From Palsa-461 sp040414865 (GTDB lineage: Bacteria; Actinomycetota; Acidimicrobiia; Acidimicrobiales; RAAP-2): a DNA stretch of 36,512 nucleotides. The translations under genes were made by a program, and so were the position numbers. The stretch is taken from positions 1-36,512 of the forward strand of contig JBEDUR010000180.1 of the NCBI GenBank assembly GCA_040414865.1, read 5' to 3'. Positions 16,289 to 24,406 of this stretch are shown here, piece after piece (position 1 is the stretch's first letter; each line of letters opens with the position of its first letter). The notes below the pieces were generated by a model, which had not been told where the DNA came from, ran no database searches, and worked only from the letters and a program-made list of their open reading frames with translations.

Positions 16289-17170
16289 TCAGGCCCCCGG
16301 CGTGGAGCCCGCCGGGCCCGGCGATCCGCCGGAGGAGGACGACGAGGACGACGAGGTGGGGCTCGACGTCGATCCCGGCTTGACTGACGGGAACGCCGGC
16401 ACCGTGACGTCGATCACCGAGCCGGCCTTGGGGGCCGCGCCGGCCACCAGCGAGGCGATGTCCTCGAACTTCGCTCTCAACTGAACGGGGGTCCCGAAGG
16501 TCACGCCGACACCGCCGCGCAGGCTGAGGTACACGCCGCCGTTCTTCGGTGCGACGGTCGTGACCAACGGGCGCAGCGCGACCGGGAGCGCGGCGGCGAC
16601 CCCGAGGGCCGCTCGACCGCCGACGATGGTGGTCCCGGGGCGGCCGGGGCGGCCCGCCGAGGTCAGCTGGATCAGCCCGGCCGGAGGGGTCGGGACCAGA
16701 CCGAGGACCCGCCCGGTCGAGTCAAGCTCGGCCCACTGCGACCCATCGGCCACGACGGCGACCGCACGGCGCTCGCTCACCCGGACCACCACCCCGTCGG
16801 GCCAGTGCAGCTGCACCTGCGCGCTGCGAACCCAGGGCAAATCCTCTACCCGGGCGGCTGCTGCCGCTGTGTCGAGATCGATCATGAGCGGATGGTTGTC
16901 GAGCCCGGCTGCGGCGAGCACCGTCGGCGTGGCGGTGTGCCGATTGCCGACCACCTGGAAGGCCCGGGCCGAGAAGATCCCGGTGTGCAGGAGGGGCCAC
17001 GTCAAGGCACCCAACAGGCCGACGACGGCGACCGAACCGACGAGGATCCACCGGCGACGCGAGCTGCGCCGGCGCACCTCTTGCCGTCGGGCGACGAAGC
17101 GCGGGTCGATCTCGACCTGCCACTCCTGGGTCTCGGTCTCTTTTGCCTGGGCGAGCACCCCGTCCCTCAC
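16289..17170 (-). CDS. ftsQ: Cell division protein FtsQ
   Basis: A 293-residue bitopic division protein. It has a basic cytoplasmic N-terminus (VARRQEVRRRSSRRR), one transmembrane helix (ILVGSVAVVGLLGALTWPLL, about 42-61) and a POTRA domain (FQVVGNRHTATPTVLAAAGL to VVVRVSERRAVAVV). An FtsQ C-terminal beta domain and a Ser/Gly/Pro-rich tail with a run of serines follow. In the divisome FtsQ bridges to FtsL and its partner. The start GTG overlaps the murB stop as GTGA (17167-17170). The low-complexity tail is unusual in length but typical of extracytoplasmic GC-rich proteins. Confidence 0.93.
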   Translation of the reverse strand: MRDGVLAQAKETETQEWQVEIDPRFVARRQEVRRRSSRRRWILVGSVAVVGLLGALTWPLLHTGIFSARAFQVVGNRHTATPTVLAAAGLDNHPLMIDLDTAAAAARVEDLPWVRSAQVQLHWPDGVVVRVSERRAVAVVADGSQWAELDSTGRVLGLVPTPPAGLIQLTSAGRPGRPGTTIVGGRAALGVAAALPVALRPLVTTVAPKNGGVYLSLRGGVGVTFGTPVQLRAKFEDIASLVAGAAPKAGSVIDVTVPAFPSVKPGSTSSPTSSSSSSSSGGSPGPAGSTPGA

Positions 17171-18123
17171 GTCGACACCTCGCTTGTCTCCCCGTCGAAG
17201 CCGACCAGCCGGACCTCAGTCGCCAAGCGGACCCCAAAGCGGTCCTCGACCATGGCCCGAACCCGTTGCATCAGCCGCCACACGTCATCGGCCGATCCGC
17301 CTTCATCGGCCTGGATGAAGTTGGCGTGCTTGGTGGACACCGAGGCGGTGCCCAGCCGAAGACCCTTGGCTCCGGCTTGCTCGATCAGCGCGCCCGCCGC
17401 GTCAAGCTCCGGGTTGGTGAACACCGACCCGGCGTTGCTCCCGCCGGGCTGGTTGCGGTGGCGCCACCGGACGATCTCGGCCAGTTCGGCCCGGCCGGCG
17501 GCCACCTCGCCATCGGTGGCGGCGAACTCGGCCCACAGCACGACCTCGCTCGGGGTGAGCGAGGACCGGCGGTAGCCGAGGGAGAGGCGCTCGAGATCTC
17601 CCTCCCCCTCGGCCTCGCTGGCCAGGTCAACCCACCCGTAACGACGCAGCGAGGCCGCGATGTCGGACCCATGGCCGCCGGCGTTCATCCGCAAGGCTCC
17701 GCCGACCGAGCCGGGGACCCCCACCGCCCACTCGAGCCCCCGGGCCCCGGCCTCGACCGATCGGCGGGCGAGCACCGGCAGCCCGAGCGCGGCGCCGGCC
17801 CGCACCAGCAGCCGGCCCGGCTCGGAGCGCACGGGATCGATCGAGAGAGAAACGAACTCGCTTGGCTCGACCGGCGCCAGCCGCACGGCCACCCCGTCGA
17901 AGCCGCGGTCGGCGACCAACAGGTTGGAGCCCTTCCCCACCACCAGCACCGGCACTGGCCAGCGGGCGAGTCCGGCCCGGAGCAATCGAAGCTCGGCCTG
18001 CTGGCGCGCCTCCACAAACAGTGCGGCCGGGCCACCCACCCGGTAGGTCGTGAGCGGGCCGAGCGGCACGTCGCGCTGGGCGAGCGCCCCCAACTCCCCG
18101 GCCAGAGCGTCCACCGCCCTCAC
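17167..18123 (-). CDS. murB: UDP-N-acetylenolpyruvoylglucosamine reductase MurB
   Basis: A 318-residue FAD enzyme that reduces UDP-GlcNAc-enolpyruvate to UDP-MurNAc with NADPH. The FAD-binding part has LGPLTTYRVGGPAALF, VVGKGSNLLVADRGFDGVAV and GVPGSVGGALRMNAGGHG. The substrate domain has SLGYRRSSL, the proton-donor serine region GSNAGSVFTNPE, LIEQAGAKGLRLG, KHANFIQADEGGSADDV and a C-terminal glutamate in LATEVRLVGF. The start is the GTG of a GTGA overlap with murC (18120-18123). Placement directly before ftsQ is typical of actinobacteria. Confidence 0.96.
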   Translation of the reverse strand: MRAVDALAGELGALAQRDVPLGPLTTYRVGGPAALFVEARQQAELRLLRAGLARWPVPVLVVGKGSNLLVADRGFDGVAVRLAPVEPSEFVSLSIDPVRSEPGRLLVRAGAALGLPVLARRSVEAGARGLEWAVGVPGSVGGALRMNAGGHGSDIAASLRRYGWVDLASEAEGEGDLERLSLGYRRSSLTPSEVVLWAEFAATDGEVAAGRAELAEIVRWRHRNQPGGSNAGSVFTNPELDAAGALIEQAGAKGLRLGTASVSTKHANFIQADEGGSADDVWRLMQRVRAMVEDRFGVRLATEVRLVGFDGETSEVST

Positions 18124-19502
18124 CGCGCCAGCTCGGCTTCAAGCTCGTCGGGCAGCGTGGTGAGGTCGCCCGCCCCGAGGGTCACGCACACATCGCCCGG
18201 CCGCAACAGCGAGGCCACCAGCGCCCGCAGCTCGTCGCGCGAGGCGGCGTAGTGGACCGTTGCCGGCGGCCGCGCGGCCGCCACCGCATCGGCCACCAGT
18301 CGACCGGAGATCCCGGGGATAGTCGGCTCCCCGGCCGCATAGACGTCGGTCACCACCACCACGTCAGCGTCGTCGAAGGCATGGGCGAAGTCGGCCGCGA
18401 GCGCGGCGGTGCGGGTGTAGCGGTGCGGCTGGAACACCGCGACTACCCGGGCGAAGTCCCCGAGTCGGGCGGTGGCGAGGGTGGGGGCAACCTCACCCGG
18501 AAGGTGCCCGTAGTCGTCGACGAAGGTCACCCCACCTACCCGGCCGCGCCACTGATAGCGCCGGGGCGCACCGGCAAAGTCTCCGAGCGCGGTCGAGACC
18601 GCCCCGCTCTCGGCCCCGATCTCCAACGCGGCCGCCCCGGCCAGGGCGGCGTTGCGGACGTTGTGCGGGCCGGGCACCGACAGCTCCACCCCAAGATGTC
18701 CGGCTCGGCCGGCGAGCTCGAAGCTCGACCCGCGCACGGCCAGCTCGACTGCGGTGATCCGGTAGTCCACCCCCTCCCCCTCGCCCACGCTCAGGGCGCC
18801 GACGCTGTCTCCGAGCACGGCGGCGCCCGTGTCGTCGGCAGAGACGACGCAGAGCGAGGCGGTCGAGCGCAGCAGCCGCTCGAAGGCGTGTTGCAGTCCC
18901 TCGAGGGTGCCGTAGTGGTCGAGGTGGTCCGGTTCCACGCTGGTCAGAAGGGTCATCTCCGGGGCGAGGTCGGCGAAGGACCCGTAGCTCTCGTCGGCCT
19001 CGAGGACCAGCCACTCCCCCGCGCAGAGAGCCCCGTTGGCGTCGAGGTCCCCCACGTCGGCGCCGACGACGAAGGAGGGTTCTAGTCCCGCGGTCCGCAA
19101 CGCCATGGTGAGCATCGAAGCGGTGGTCGTCTTTCCGTGCGTCCCGGCCACGGCCACCGTTCGCCGGCAAGACGAGATCGCCCCCAGAACCTGAGCCCGA
19201 GTCAGGACCGGTATTCCCCGCGCCGCCGCCGCATGGAGCTCCGGGTTGTCGGCCGGGATGGCCGGCGACGCGGTGACCACCTCGGCCGACGCCACGTGCT
19301 CGGCGGCGTGGCCGAAACACACCTCGACGCCGTTGCGGGCCAAGCGCTCGGTGGCTGGACCCGAGCGCAGGTCGCTCCCGCTCACGCGGTGACCCATGGC
19401 CGCCAATACGGCGGCGATCGCGCTCATGCCGGCGCCGGCCACCCCCACCACGTGCACCCGGTGTCGGCTCGACACGAGCAGCTCGACGGGATCAACCGGC
19501 AT
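18120..19502 (-). CDS. murC: UDP-N-acetylmuramate--L-alanine ligase MurC
   Basis: A 460-residue Mur ligase that adds L-Ala to UDP-MurNAc using ATP. It has the N-terminal Rossmann-type UDP-binding domain (VHVVGVAGAGMSAIAAVLAA), the P-loop VAGTHGKTTTASMLT, EADESYGSFADL, SVEPDHLDHYGTLE, and the C-terminal ligase domain with FQPHRYTRT and VVTDVYAAGE. The ATG at 19502 gives the normal N-terminus and overlaps murG by 11 bp. The substrate call as MurC, not MurD or MurE, rests on GTHGKTTT and the FQPHRYTR block. It is one of only two Mur ligases in the cluster. Confidence 0.96.
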   Translation of the reverse strand: MPVDPVELLVSSRHRVHVVGVAGAGMSAIAAVLAAMGHRVSGSDLRSGPATERLARNGVEVCFGHAAEHVASAEVVTASPAIPADNPELHAAAARGIPVLTRAQVLGAISSCRRTVAVAGTHGKTTTASMLTMALRTAGLEPSFVVGADVGDLDANGALCAGEWLVLEADESYGSFADLAPEMTLLTSVEPDHLDHYGTLEGLQHAFERLLRSTASLCVVSADDTGAAVLGDSVGALSVGEGEGVDYRITAVELAVRGSSFELAGRAGHLGVELSVPGPHNVRNAALAGAAALEIGAESGAVSTALGDFAGAPRRYQWRGRVGGVTFVDDYGHLPGEVAPTLATARLGDFARVVAVFQPHRYTRTAALAADFAHAFDDADVVVVTDVYAAGEPTIPGISGRLVADAVAAARPPATVHYAASRDELRALVASLLRPGDVCVTLGAGDLTTLPDELEAELAR

Positions 19503-20619
19503 GGGCCTGCACCAGCTCGGCGACGTCCTGAACAGCGCGGGGCCGACCCAGCACAACGGCTGCCCGTCCCATCGCGGCAAGCCGGTCCCGGTCGGCCAGC
19601 AGCTCGTTCACGATGGTGGCCAGGCGCTCCCCGGTGCACTCCTCGTCGTGCACGACCACGGCCGCCCCAGCGTCGCCCAAGGCCATCGCGTTCGCGCTCT
19701 GGTGGTCGCCGGGGGCCCCAGGCAGCGGCACCAGCACTGAGGGCACGCCCACCACCGACAGCTCGGCCACGGTCAACGCCCCGGCCCGGCAGACCATCAG
19801 GTCGGCGGCCGCATAGAGCGAGACACTGTCCTCCTCGAAGGGGACCAGGCGGTAACAGAGCCCGCCGTCGACCGCCGGAGGCGATGCACGCTGGACCTCG
19901 TCGAAGTTCCGGTGGCCGCACACGTGGTAAAGGGTGAGCCCGGAACATTTGGCGAGGATGGCGGCCAATGCCAGCGCGGCGTCGTTGAGTCGTCGGGCCC
20001 CGAGGGAGCCACCGAAGATGACCACCGTGCGACGCTCCGGGGGGATGCCGAGAGCAAGTCGGGCCCTCCCCGCGGCATCGGGTGTGCGGGCCAGCGCGGC
20101 CAGGTCCTGTCGGACCGGGGCGCCGGTGACTACCGGGTGGGGCAGGCCGGTGCCGCCGAAGGCGACCGCGCTCGCCGATGCAAACCGGCCAAGCAGGCGG
20201 TGAGCGGCCCCGGCCTTGGCGTCGATGTTGACCAAGACGAGTGGGATCCGGAGCACGGCCGCGGCCAGGCCGGTGGGCACGCTGGCGTAGCCGCCCACCG
20301 AGACGACCACCTTCGGGCGCCGGCGGACGGCCATGGCCAGCTCCCAAAGGACGGCGAAGAGCAACCCGGCCACGGCGCCCGCGTTGGCAATGAGGTCGAC
20401 CGGGCGCCACCGGCGGACGATCCCCCGACCGGGCAAGAGAGTGAGGGGGAACCCCTCGCCAGCGGCCCGCGTCGCCTCTTGTCCGCGCGAGGAGCCGACC
20501 AGCTCGATGTGGTCGGGTTCCACCCCCCTCTCGACGAGGGCCCGGGCCAGGGCCAGGGCAACGAACACGTGCCCCGCGGTTCCCCCGCCGGCGATGACGG
20601 CATAGCGCCGTTGGCTCAC
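19492..20619 (-). CDS. murG: UDP-N-acetylglucosamine--lipid I transferase MurG
   Basis: A 375-residue GT-B glycosyltransferase that makes lipid II at the inner face of the membrane. Motifs are GGGTAGHVFVALALARAL at the N-terminus, VVSVGGYASVPTGLAA, VTGAPVRQDL, FGGSLGARRLNDA, and the UDP-GlcNAc-binding block CRAGALTVAELSVVGVPSVL followed by DHQSANA. The start GTG overlaps the ftsW stop as GTGA (20616-20619). In lipid-I acceptor proteins the sequence is usually GGTGGHxxPA; the TAGH variant is common in actinobacteria. Confidence 0.96.
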   Translation of the reverse strand: MSQRRYAVIAGGGTAGHVFVALALARALVERGVEPDHIELVGSSRGQEATRAAGEGFPLTLLPGRGIVRRWRPVDLIANAGAVAGLLFAVLWELAMAVRRRPKVVVSVGGYASVPTGLAAAVLRIPLVLVNIDAKAGAAHRLLGRFASASAVAFGGTGLPHPVVTGAPVRQDLAALARTPDAAGRARLALGIPPERRTVVIFGGSLGARRLNDAALALAAILAKCSGLTLYHVCGHRNFDEVQRASPPAVDGGLCYRLVPFEEDSVSLYAAADLMVCRAGALTVAELSVVGVPSVLVPLPGAPGDHQSANAMALGDAGAAVVVHDEECTGERLATIVNELLADRDRLAAMGRAAVVLGRPRAVQDVAELVQAHAG

Positions 20620-21839
20620 CGCGCCCTCAGGGCGGCCGCGACCCGTTGCCGGGCCCCGGCCTTCGGCCTCGAGTGCCCTGGGGGTTCCCGGTCCCCGGGG
20701 GCGCCCTGGCGGGCGATGTTGACCAGCACTCCGGCGGCCGCCATGGTGATGACGAGCGACGATCCGCCGAAGGAGATGAACGGCAGCGGGATCCCGGTTA
20801 CCGGGAGCAGGCCGACCACCGCGCCGATGTTGATGAAGGTCTCGCTCGCAATCCAGGCGACCAGGCCCACCGCGATCAGGGCTCCGAGGCGGTCGGGCGC
20901 CCGATGGGCCGCCCGCAGCCCGAACCAGCAGAAGGCAACCAGAAGGCCGAGCACCGCGACAGCTCCGATGATGCCGAGCTCTTCGCCGATCACCGAGAAG
21001 ATGAAGTCGGTGTGGGCGTTGGGCAAGGTCCCCCATTTGAAACGACCGGCGCCCAGACCGACCCCGATCAGATTGCCTGACCCCAGGCCGATCAGCGATT
21101 GCGTCACCTGGTAGCCCGAGCTGGCCGCGTGGGCTGTGGGATCAAGGAACGAGAGAAGGCGAGCTCGCCGGTACGGGTCGACCAGGCCGACCCCCACGGC
21201 CAGGACCGCCAACCCGACCAGGACCTTGAGGATCGGTCCCATCGAGACCCCCGAGGCGAACAACAGGGCGATGGCGATCACCGTGAGCACGAGCGCGGTA
21301 CCCATGTCCGGCTGGAGGAGGATCAACCCGCCAGCCGCCGCGACCACGAGGAGAAGGGGTCCGATGACCGTGCGGTGACTCCCGCCCCGCTCCTGGCGAC
21401 GCGCGATCAACTCGGCCCCGAAGAGGACGAAGGCTAACTTCATGAGCTCGGAGGGCTGAATGCGGAACTGGCCGACGCCGATCCAGCGGCTCGAGCCACC
21501 CGAGGTGACGCCCATTCCAGGAACGAGCACGAGGAGCAAAAGGGCGGCGGTCACACACAGGATCGGCACCCGCAGACTGCTCAGCCGGTGGTAGTCGAGG
21601 CGGAGGCTGCACCACAGAGCGATGACCCCCACCGCCATCCACAAGAGCTCCCGGAGCAGGATGGCCCAAGGAGTGTGGTACTGCTCGATCGAGATGACCT
21701 CGGAGGCCGAGCCGACCATCACCACGCCGATGACACAGAGGACCACCACGAGGACGAGCAGGATCGAAGCGTTGGACAGTACGCCCCGGCCGGTACGCAC
21801 CGCGGCTACCTCTTGCTGGACGACGCCTAACGCGCTCAT
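20616..21839 (-). CDS. ftsW: Lipid II polymerase FtsW (SEDS family)
   Basis: A 407-residue SEDS-family glycosyltransferase with about ten transmembrane helices. It polymerises septal peptidoglycan with its partner FtsI. SEDS signatures are RWIGVGQFRIQPSELMKLAF, LLLQPDMGTALVL-type text (LILLQPDMGTALVLTVIAIA), LPNAHTDFIFSVIGEELGI and the C-terminal GIPLPFISFGGSSLV. The C-terminal tail is basic. The ATG at 21839 shares ATGA with the mraY stop (21836-21839). The open frame continuing upstream is the mraY shadow. In most actinobacteria murD lies between mraY and ftsW; here it does not. Confidence 0.96.
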   Translation of the reverse strand: MSALGVVQQEVAAVRTGRGVLSNASILLVLVVVLCVIGVVMVGSASEVISIEQYHTPWAILLRELLWMAVGVIALWCSLRLDYHRLSSLRVPILCVTAALLLLVLVPGMGVTSGGSSRWIGVGQFRIQPSELMKLAFVLFGAELIARRQERGGSHRTVIGPLLLVVAAAGGLILLQPDMGTALVLTVIAIALLFASGVSMGPILKVLVGLAVLAVGVGLVDPYRRARLLSFLDPTAHAASSGYQVTQSLIGLGSGNLIGVGLGAGRFKWGTLPNAHTDFIFSVIGEELGIIGAVAVLGLLVAFCWFGLRAAHRAPDRLGALIAVGLVAWIASETFINIGAVVGLLPVTGIPLPFISFGGSSLVITMAAAGVLVNIARQGAPGDREPPGHSRPKAGARQRVAAALRAR

Positions 21840-22879
21840 GTGACTCCTTGGGTTATGACCAGGAATTCGCCGTAGAAGATCCCCAGACCGAGCGCGGCGA
21901 AGAGCCCGCCGAGCATCCAGAAGCGGACGATGATCGTCGTCTCGGGCCATCCCAACAGCTCGCAATGGTGATGGATCGGGGCCATCCGCAGGATCCGGCG
22001 GCCGAAGACCCGAAAGCTGATCACCTGGGCGATGACCGAGAGGATCTCGATCACGAAGAGCCCGCCGAGGATGGGCAGCAGCAGGTCGAGGTTCAGTAGC
22101 AGGCATAGTGCGGCCAGCGCTGAGCCGATGGCCAAGGCCCCGGTGTCGCCCATGATGATCCTGGCTGGTGCGGCGTTCCACCACAGGAACCCGAGGCAGG
22201 CTCCGGCCAACGCGACCGCGCAGATGGCGAGGTCCAGCGCGCCCGCCGGCAAGATCCCGTAGATCGACGGGTGACGAAAGATCCAGTAGCCCATGATGGC
22301 CAGGACGGCGAAACAGAAGGCCGAGGCTCCGGCGGCCAGGCCGTCGAGCCCGTCGGCGATGTTGACGGCGTTGGAGGTCGCGACCATCACGACGGTGGCG
22401 AACACGACCCAGCCGACCTCGCCCAGGTGCCACCCCGGGTCGGCCGCCCGGGTGAAGGACAGCGCCGTGGAGGTGTGGGCCCAGTGCACCGCTAGCTCGG
22501 AGAACACAACCCCGGCCGCGACCTGGCCCAGGAGCTTGCCCCGCTTGCGCAGCCCGAGGTTGCGATGGCGCCTGAGCCCCAGCCAGTCGTCGATGAAGCC
22601 GATGGCCCCGAACATGAAGATGGTGATGATCACCAACTGGCCCGTACGGGCGAACTTCACCGACGGCCCAAAGTGGGCCAAGAAGTAGCCCAGGATCACC
22701 GCGCCGATCATCGCCAGCCCGCCCATGGTCGGGGTCCCGGCCTTCTGGGCGTGCGTTGGCGGGCCGTCCTCCCGGATGTGCTGGCCGAGGTGGCGCCGCC
22801 GAAACCATCCGATGACCACCGGGGTAGCGAGGATGGAGGTCAGGAGGGCGACCACGCCCGCCTCCATCATGGCAATCAT
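21836..22879 (-). CDS. mraY: Phospho-MurNAc-pentapeptide transferase MraY
   Basis: A 347-residue polytopic enzyme that transfers phospho-MurNAc-pentapeptide to undecaprenyl phosphate, forming lipid I. Motifs are THAQKAGTPTMGG, the catalytic aspartates in FIDDWLGLRRHRNLG and NAVNIADGLDGLAAG, WWNAAPARIIMGDTGALAIG and the histidine motif MAPIHHHCELLGWPE. The start ATG overlaps the murE stop as ATGA (22876-22879). The normal upstream neighbour murF is absent, so pentapeptide substrate must come from a murF encoded elsewhere. Confidence 0.97.
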   Translation of the reverse strand: MIAMMEAGVVALLTSILATPVVIGWFRRRHLGQHIREDGPPTHAQKAGTPTMGGLAMIGAVILGYFLAHFGPSVKFARTGQLVIITIFMFGAIGFIDDWLGLRRHRNLGLRKRGKLLGQVAAGVVFSELAVHWAHTSTALSFTRAADPGWHLGEVGWVVFATVVMVATSNAVNIADGLDGLAAGASAFCFAVLAIMGYWIFRHPSIYGILPAGALDLAICAVALAGACLGFLWWNAAPARIIMGDTGALAIGSALAALCLLLNLDLLLPILGGLFVIEILSVIAQVISFRVFGRRILRMAPIHHHCELLGWPETTIIVRFWMLGGLFAALGLGIFYGEFLVITQGVT

Positions 22880-24399
22880 GCGAGCACCTCGATCACCACT
22901 TGCCGGTCGTCGAAGGGCGCTACCTCGCCCCCCTGTTCCTGCAGCGCCTCGTGGCCGCGGCCGGCAACGAGCACGAGGTCGCGCGGTTCGGCGCGCTCGA
23001 TCGCCAGCTCGATGGCCCGGCGGCGGTCTGGCTCGAACAGCACCTCGGCCCGGCGATGACTGGCGGTGTCGATCCCGCTCCGGATCTCCTCGATGATGCG
23101 CAGGGGGTCCTCGTCTCTGGGGTTGTCCGACGTGACCACGACCAGGTCGGCCAGGGAGACCGCGACCCGGCCCATCACCGGGCGCTTAGCCGGATCACGG
23201 TTGCCGCCGCAGCCGAAGACCACAACCGTGCGGGCCCCGGGAGCCTTCAGATTGCCCACCTCCTTCAGAACCACCTCCAGCCCGGCCGGAGTGTGGGCGT
23301 AGTCGACGAGAACCGTGGGCGCCGGAGCCTTCCGCTCTACCGTCACCGCCTCCATGCGTCCCGGGACCGGCGGCGCTTCGGTCAACCCGGCGACCACATC
23401 GTCGGGATCGAGCCCGAGGGCGAGCGCGGTCTCGGCGGCGACCAGAGCGTTGTCCACGTTGAAGCGGCCGCTCAGCGGGATCTCGACCGGCCGGCCCAGC
23501 CAGATGAAGCGGCTCCATCCGAGCCCGAGGTTGACGCCAAGGGCATCGGCGCGCCGCACGGCCCGCATGGGAATCCGGCCCTGTCCGAGGAGACGGTCCC
23601 CGGCGGGGTCGTCGGCGAAGACCACCCCGAAGGCGGCGTGCTCAGGGGTGAACAGCGAGGCCTTGGCCTCCCAGTAGGCCTCCATCGTCTTGTGAAAATC
23701 GAGGTGGTCATGACTCAGGTTGGTGAATGCGGCCACGTTGAAGACGATCCCCTCGACCCGATCCAGGGCAAGCGCGTGGCTCGAAACCTCCATGGCCACC
23801 GCGTGGGTGCTCTGGTCGTCGACCCCGCGATCGCGCTCGGCGGCCAGCATCGCCTGGAGCTCGGGGGCCTCGGGGGTGGTTCGCGCCCCACTGAGCGTTC
23901 CGATGACCAGAGTTCCGATGCCCGCTCGCAGCAGCACTGATCCGAGAAGGTGCGACACGGTTGTCTTGCCGTTGGTCCCGGTCACGCCAGCCATGATCAG
24001 CTGGCGCGAGGGGTGGTCGAAGAAGGCCGAAGCCAGCCGGCCCATGCTGGCCCGATCTCGGCCAGGAGGGATCCGGACCACGGTCGCTGAGGTGTCGGGC
24101 GGCAGCTCAACCGGGCGCTCACACACGAGCCCGACTGCGCCCCTCTCGACCGCCTCGCCAGCGAACAGGTGCCCATCGACGTGCTCGCCAACCAGGCAGC
24201 AAAAGAGCGCGCCGGGCTTCACCTGCCGACTGTCGTGCTCGATCGAAGTGACCTCTCGGTCGGTATCACCGCTGACGTGCAGGACGTCGATCTCCTCGAG
24301 CAGACGGCGGATGTTCACGGGGCGATCGGACCGGCGCTCGACACTGGGGCACCGCCGATCGGTACCCGGCCTCACCGGCCGGCCGATGGTATCCGGCAT
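22876..24399 (-). CDS. murE: UDP-MurNAc-tripeptide synthetase MurE (meso-DAP type)
   Basis: A 507-residue Mur ligase adding the third stem residue. It has the P-loop GVTGTNGKTTVSHLLG, AMEVSSHALALDRV, FTNLSHDHLDFHKTMEAYW with the carbamylated lysine in EAKASLF, and VDYAHTPAGLEVVL. The substrate motif DNPRDEDP points to meso-diaminopimelate rather than lysine. The ATG at 24399, 7 bp after the ftsI stop, was preferred; a GTG at 24318 would give the more usual short N-terminus (VNIRRLLEE) and is a real alternative because neither has a clear Shine-Dalgarno sequence. It is a plain single-function MurE, not a MurE-MurF fusion. Confidence 0.95.
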   Translation of the reverse strand: MPDTIGRPVRPGTDRRCPSVERRSDRPVNIRRLLEEIDVLHVSGDTDREVTSIEHDSRQVKPGALFCCLVGEHVDGHLFAGEAVERGAVGLVCERPVELPPDTSATVVRIPPGRDRASMGRLASAFFDHPSRQLIMAGVTGTNGKTTVSHLLGSVLLRAGIGTLVIGTLSGARTTPEAPELQAMLAAERDRGVDDQSTHAVAMEVSSHALALDRVEGIVFNVAAFTNLSHDHLDFHKTMEAYWEAKASLFTPEHAAFGVVFADDPAGDRLLGQGRIPMRAVRRADALGVNLGLGWSRFIWLGRPVEIPLSGRFNVDNALVAAETALALGLDPDDVVAGLTEAPPVPGRMEAVTVERKAPAPTVLVDYAHTPAGLEVVLKEVGNLKAPGARTVVVFGCGGNRDPAKRPVMGRVAVSLADLVVVTSDNPRDEDPLRIIEEIRSGIDTASHRRAEVLFEPDRRRAIELAIERAEPRDLVLVAGRGHEALQEQGGEVAPFDDRQVVIEVLA

Positions 24400-24406
24400 G
24401 TTGGGC

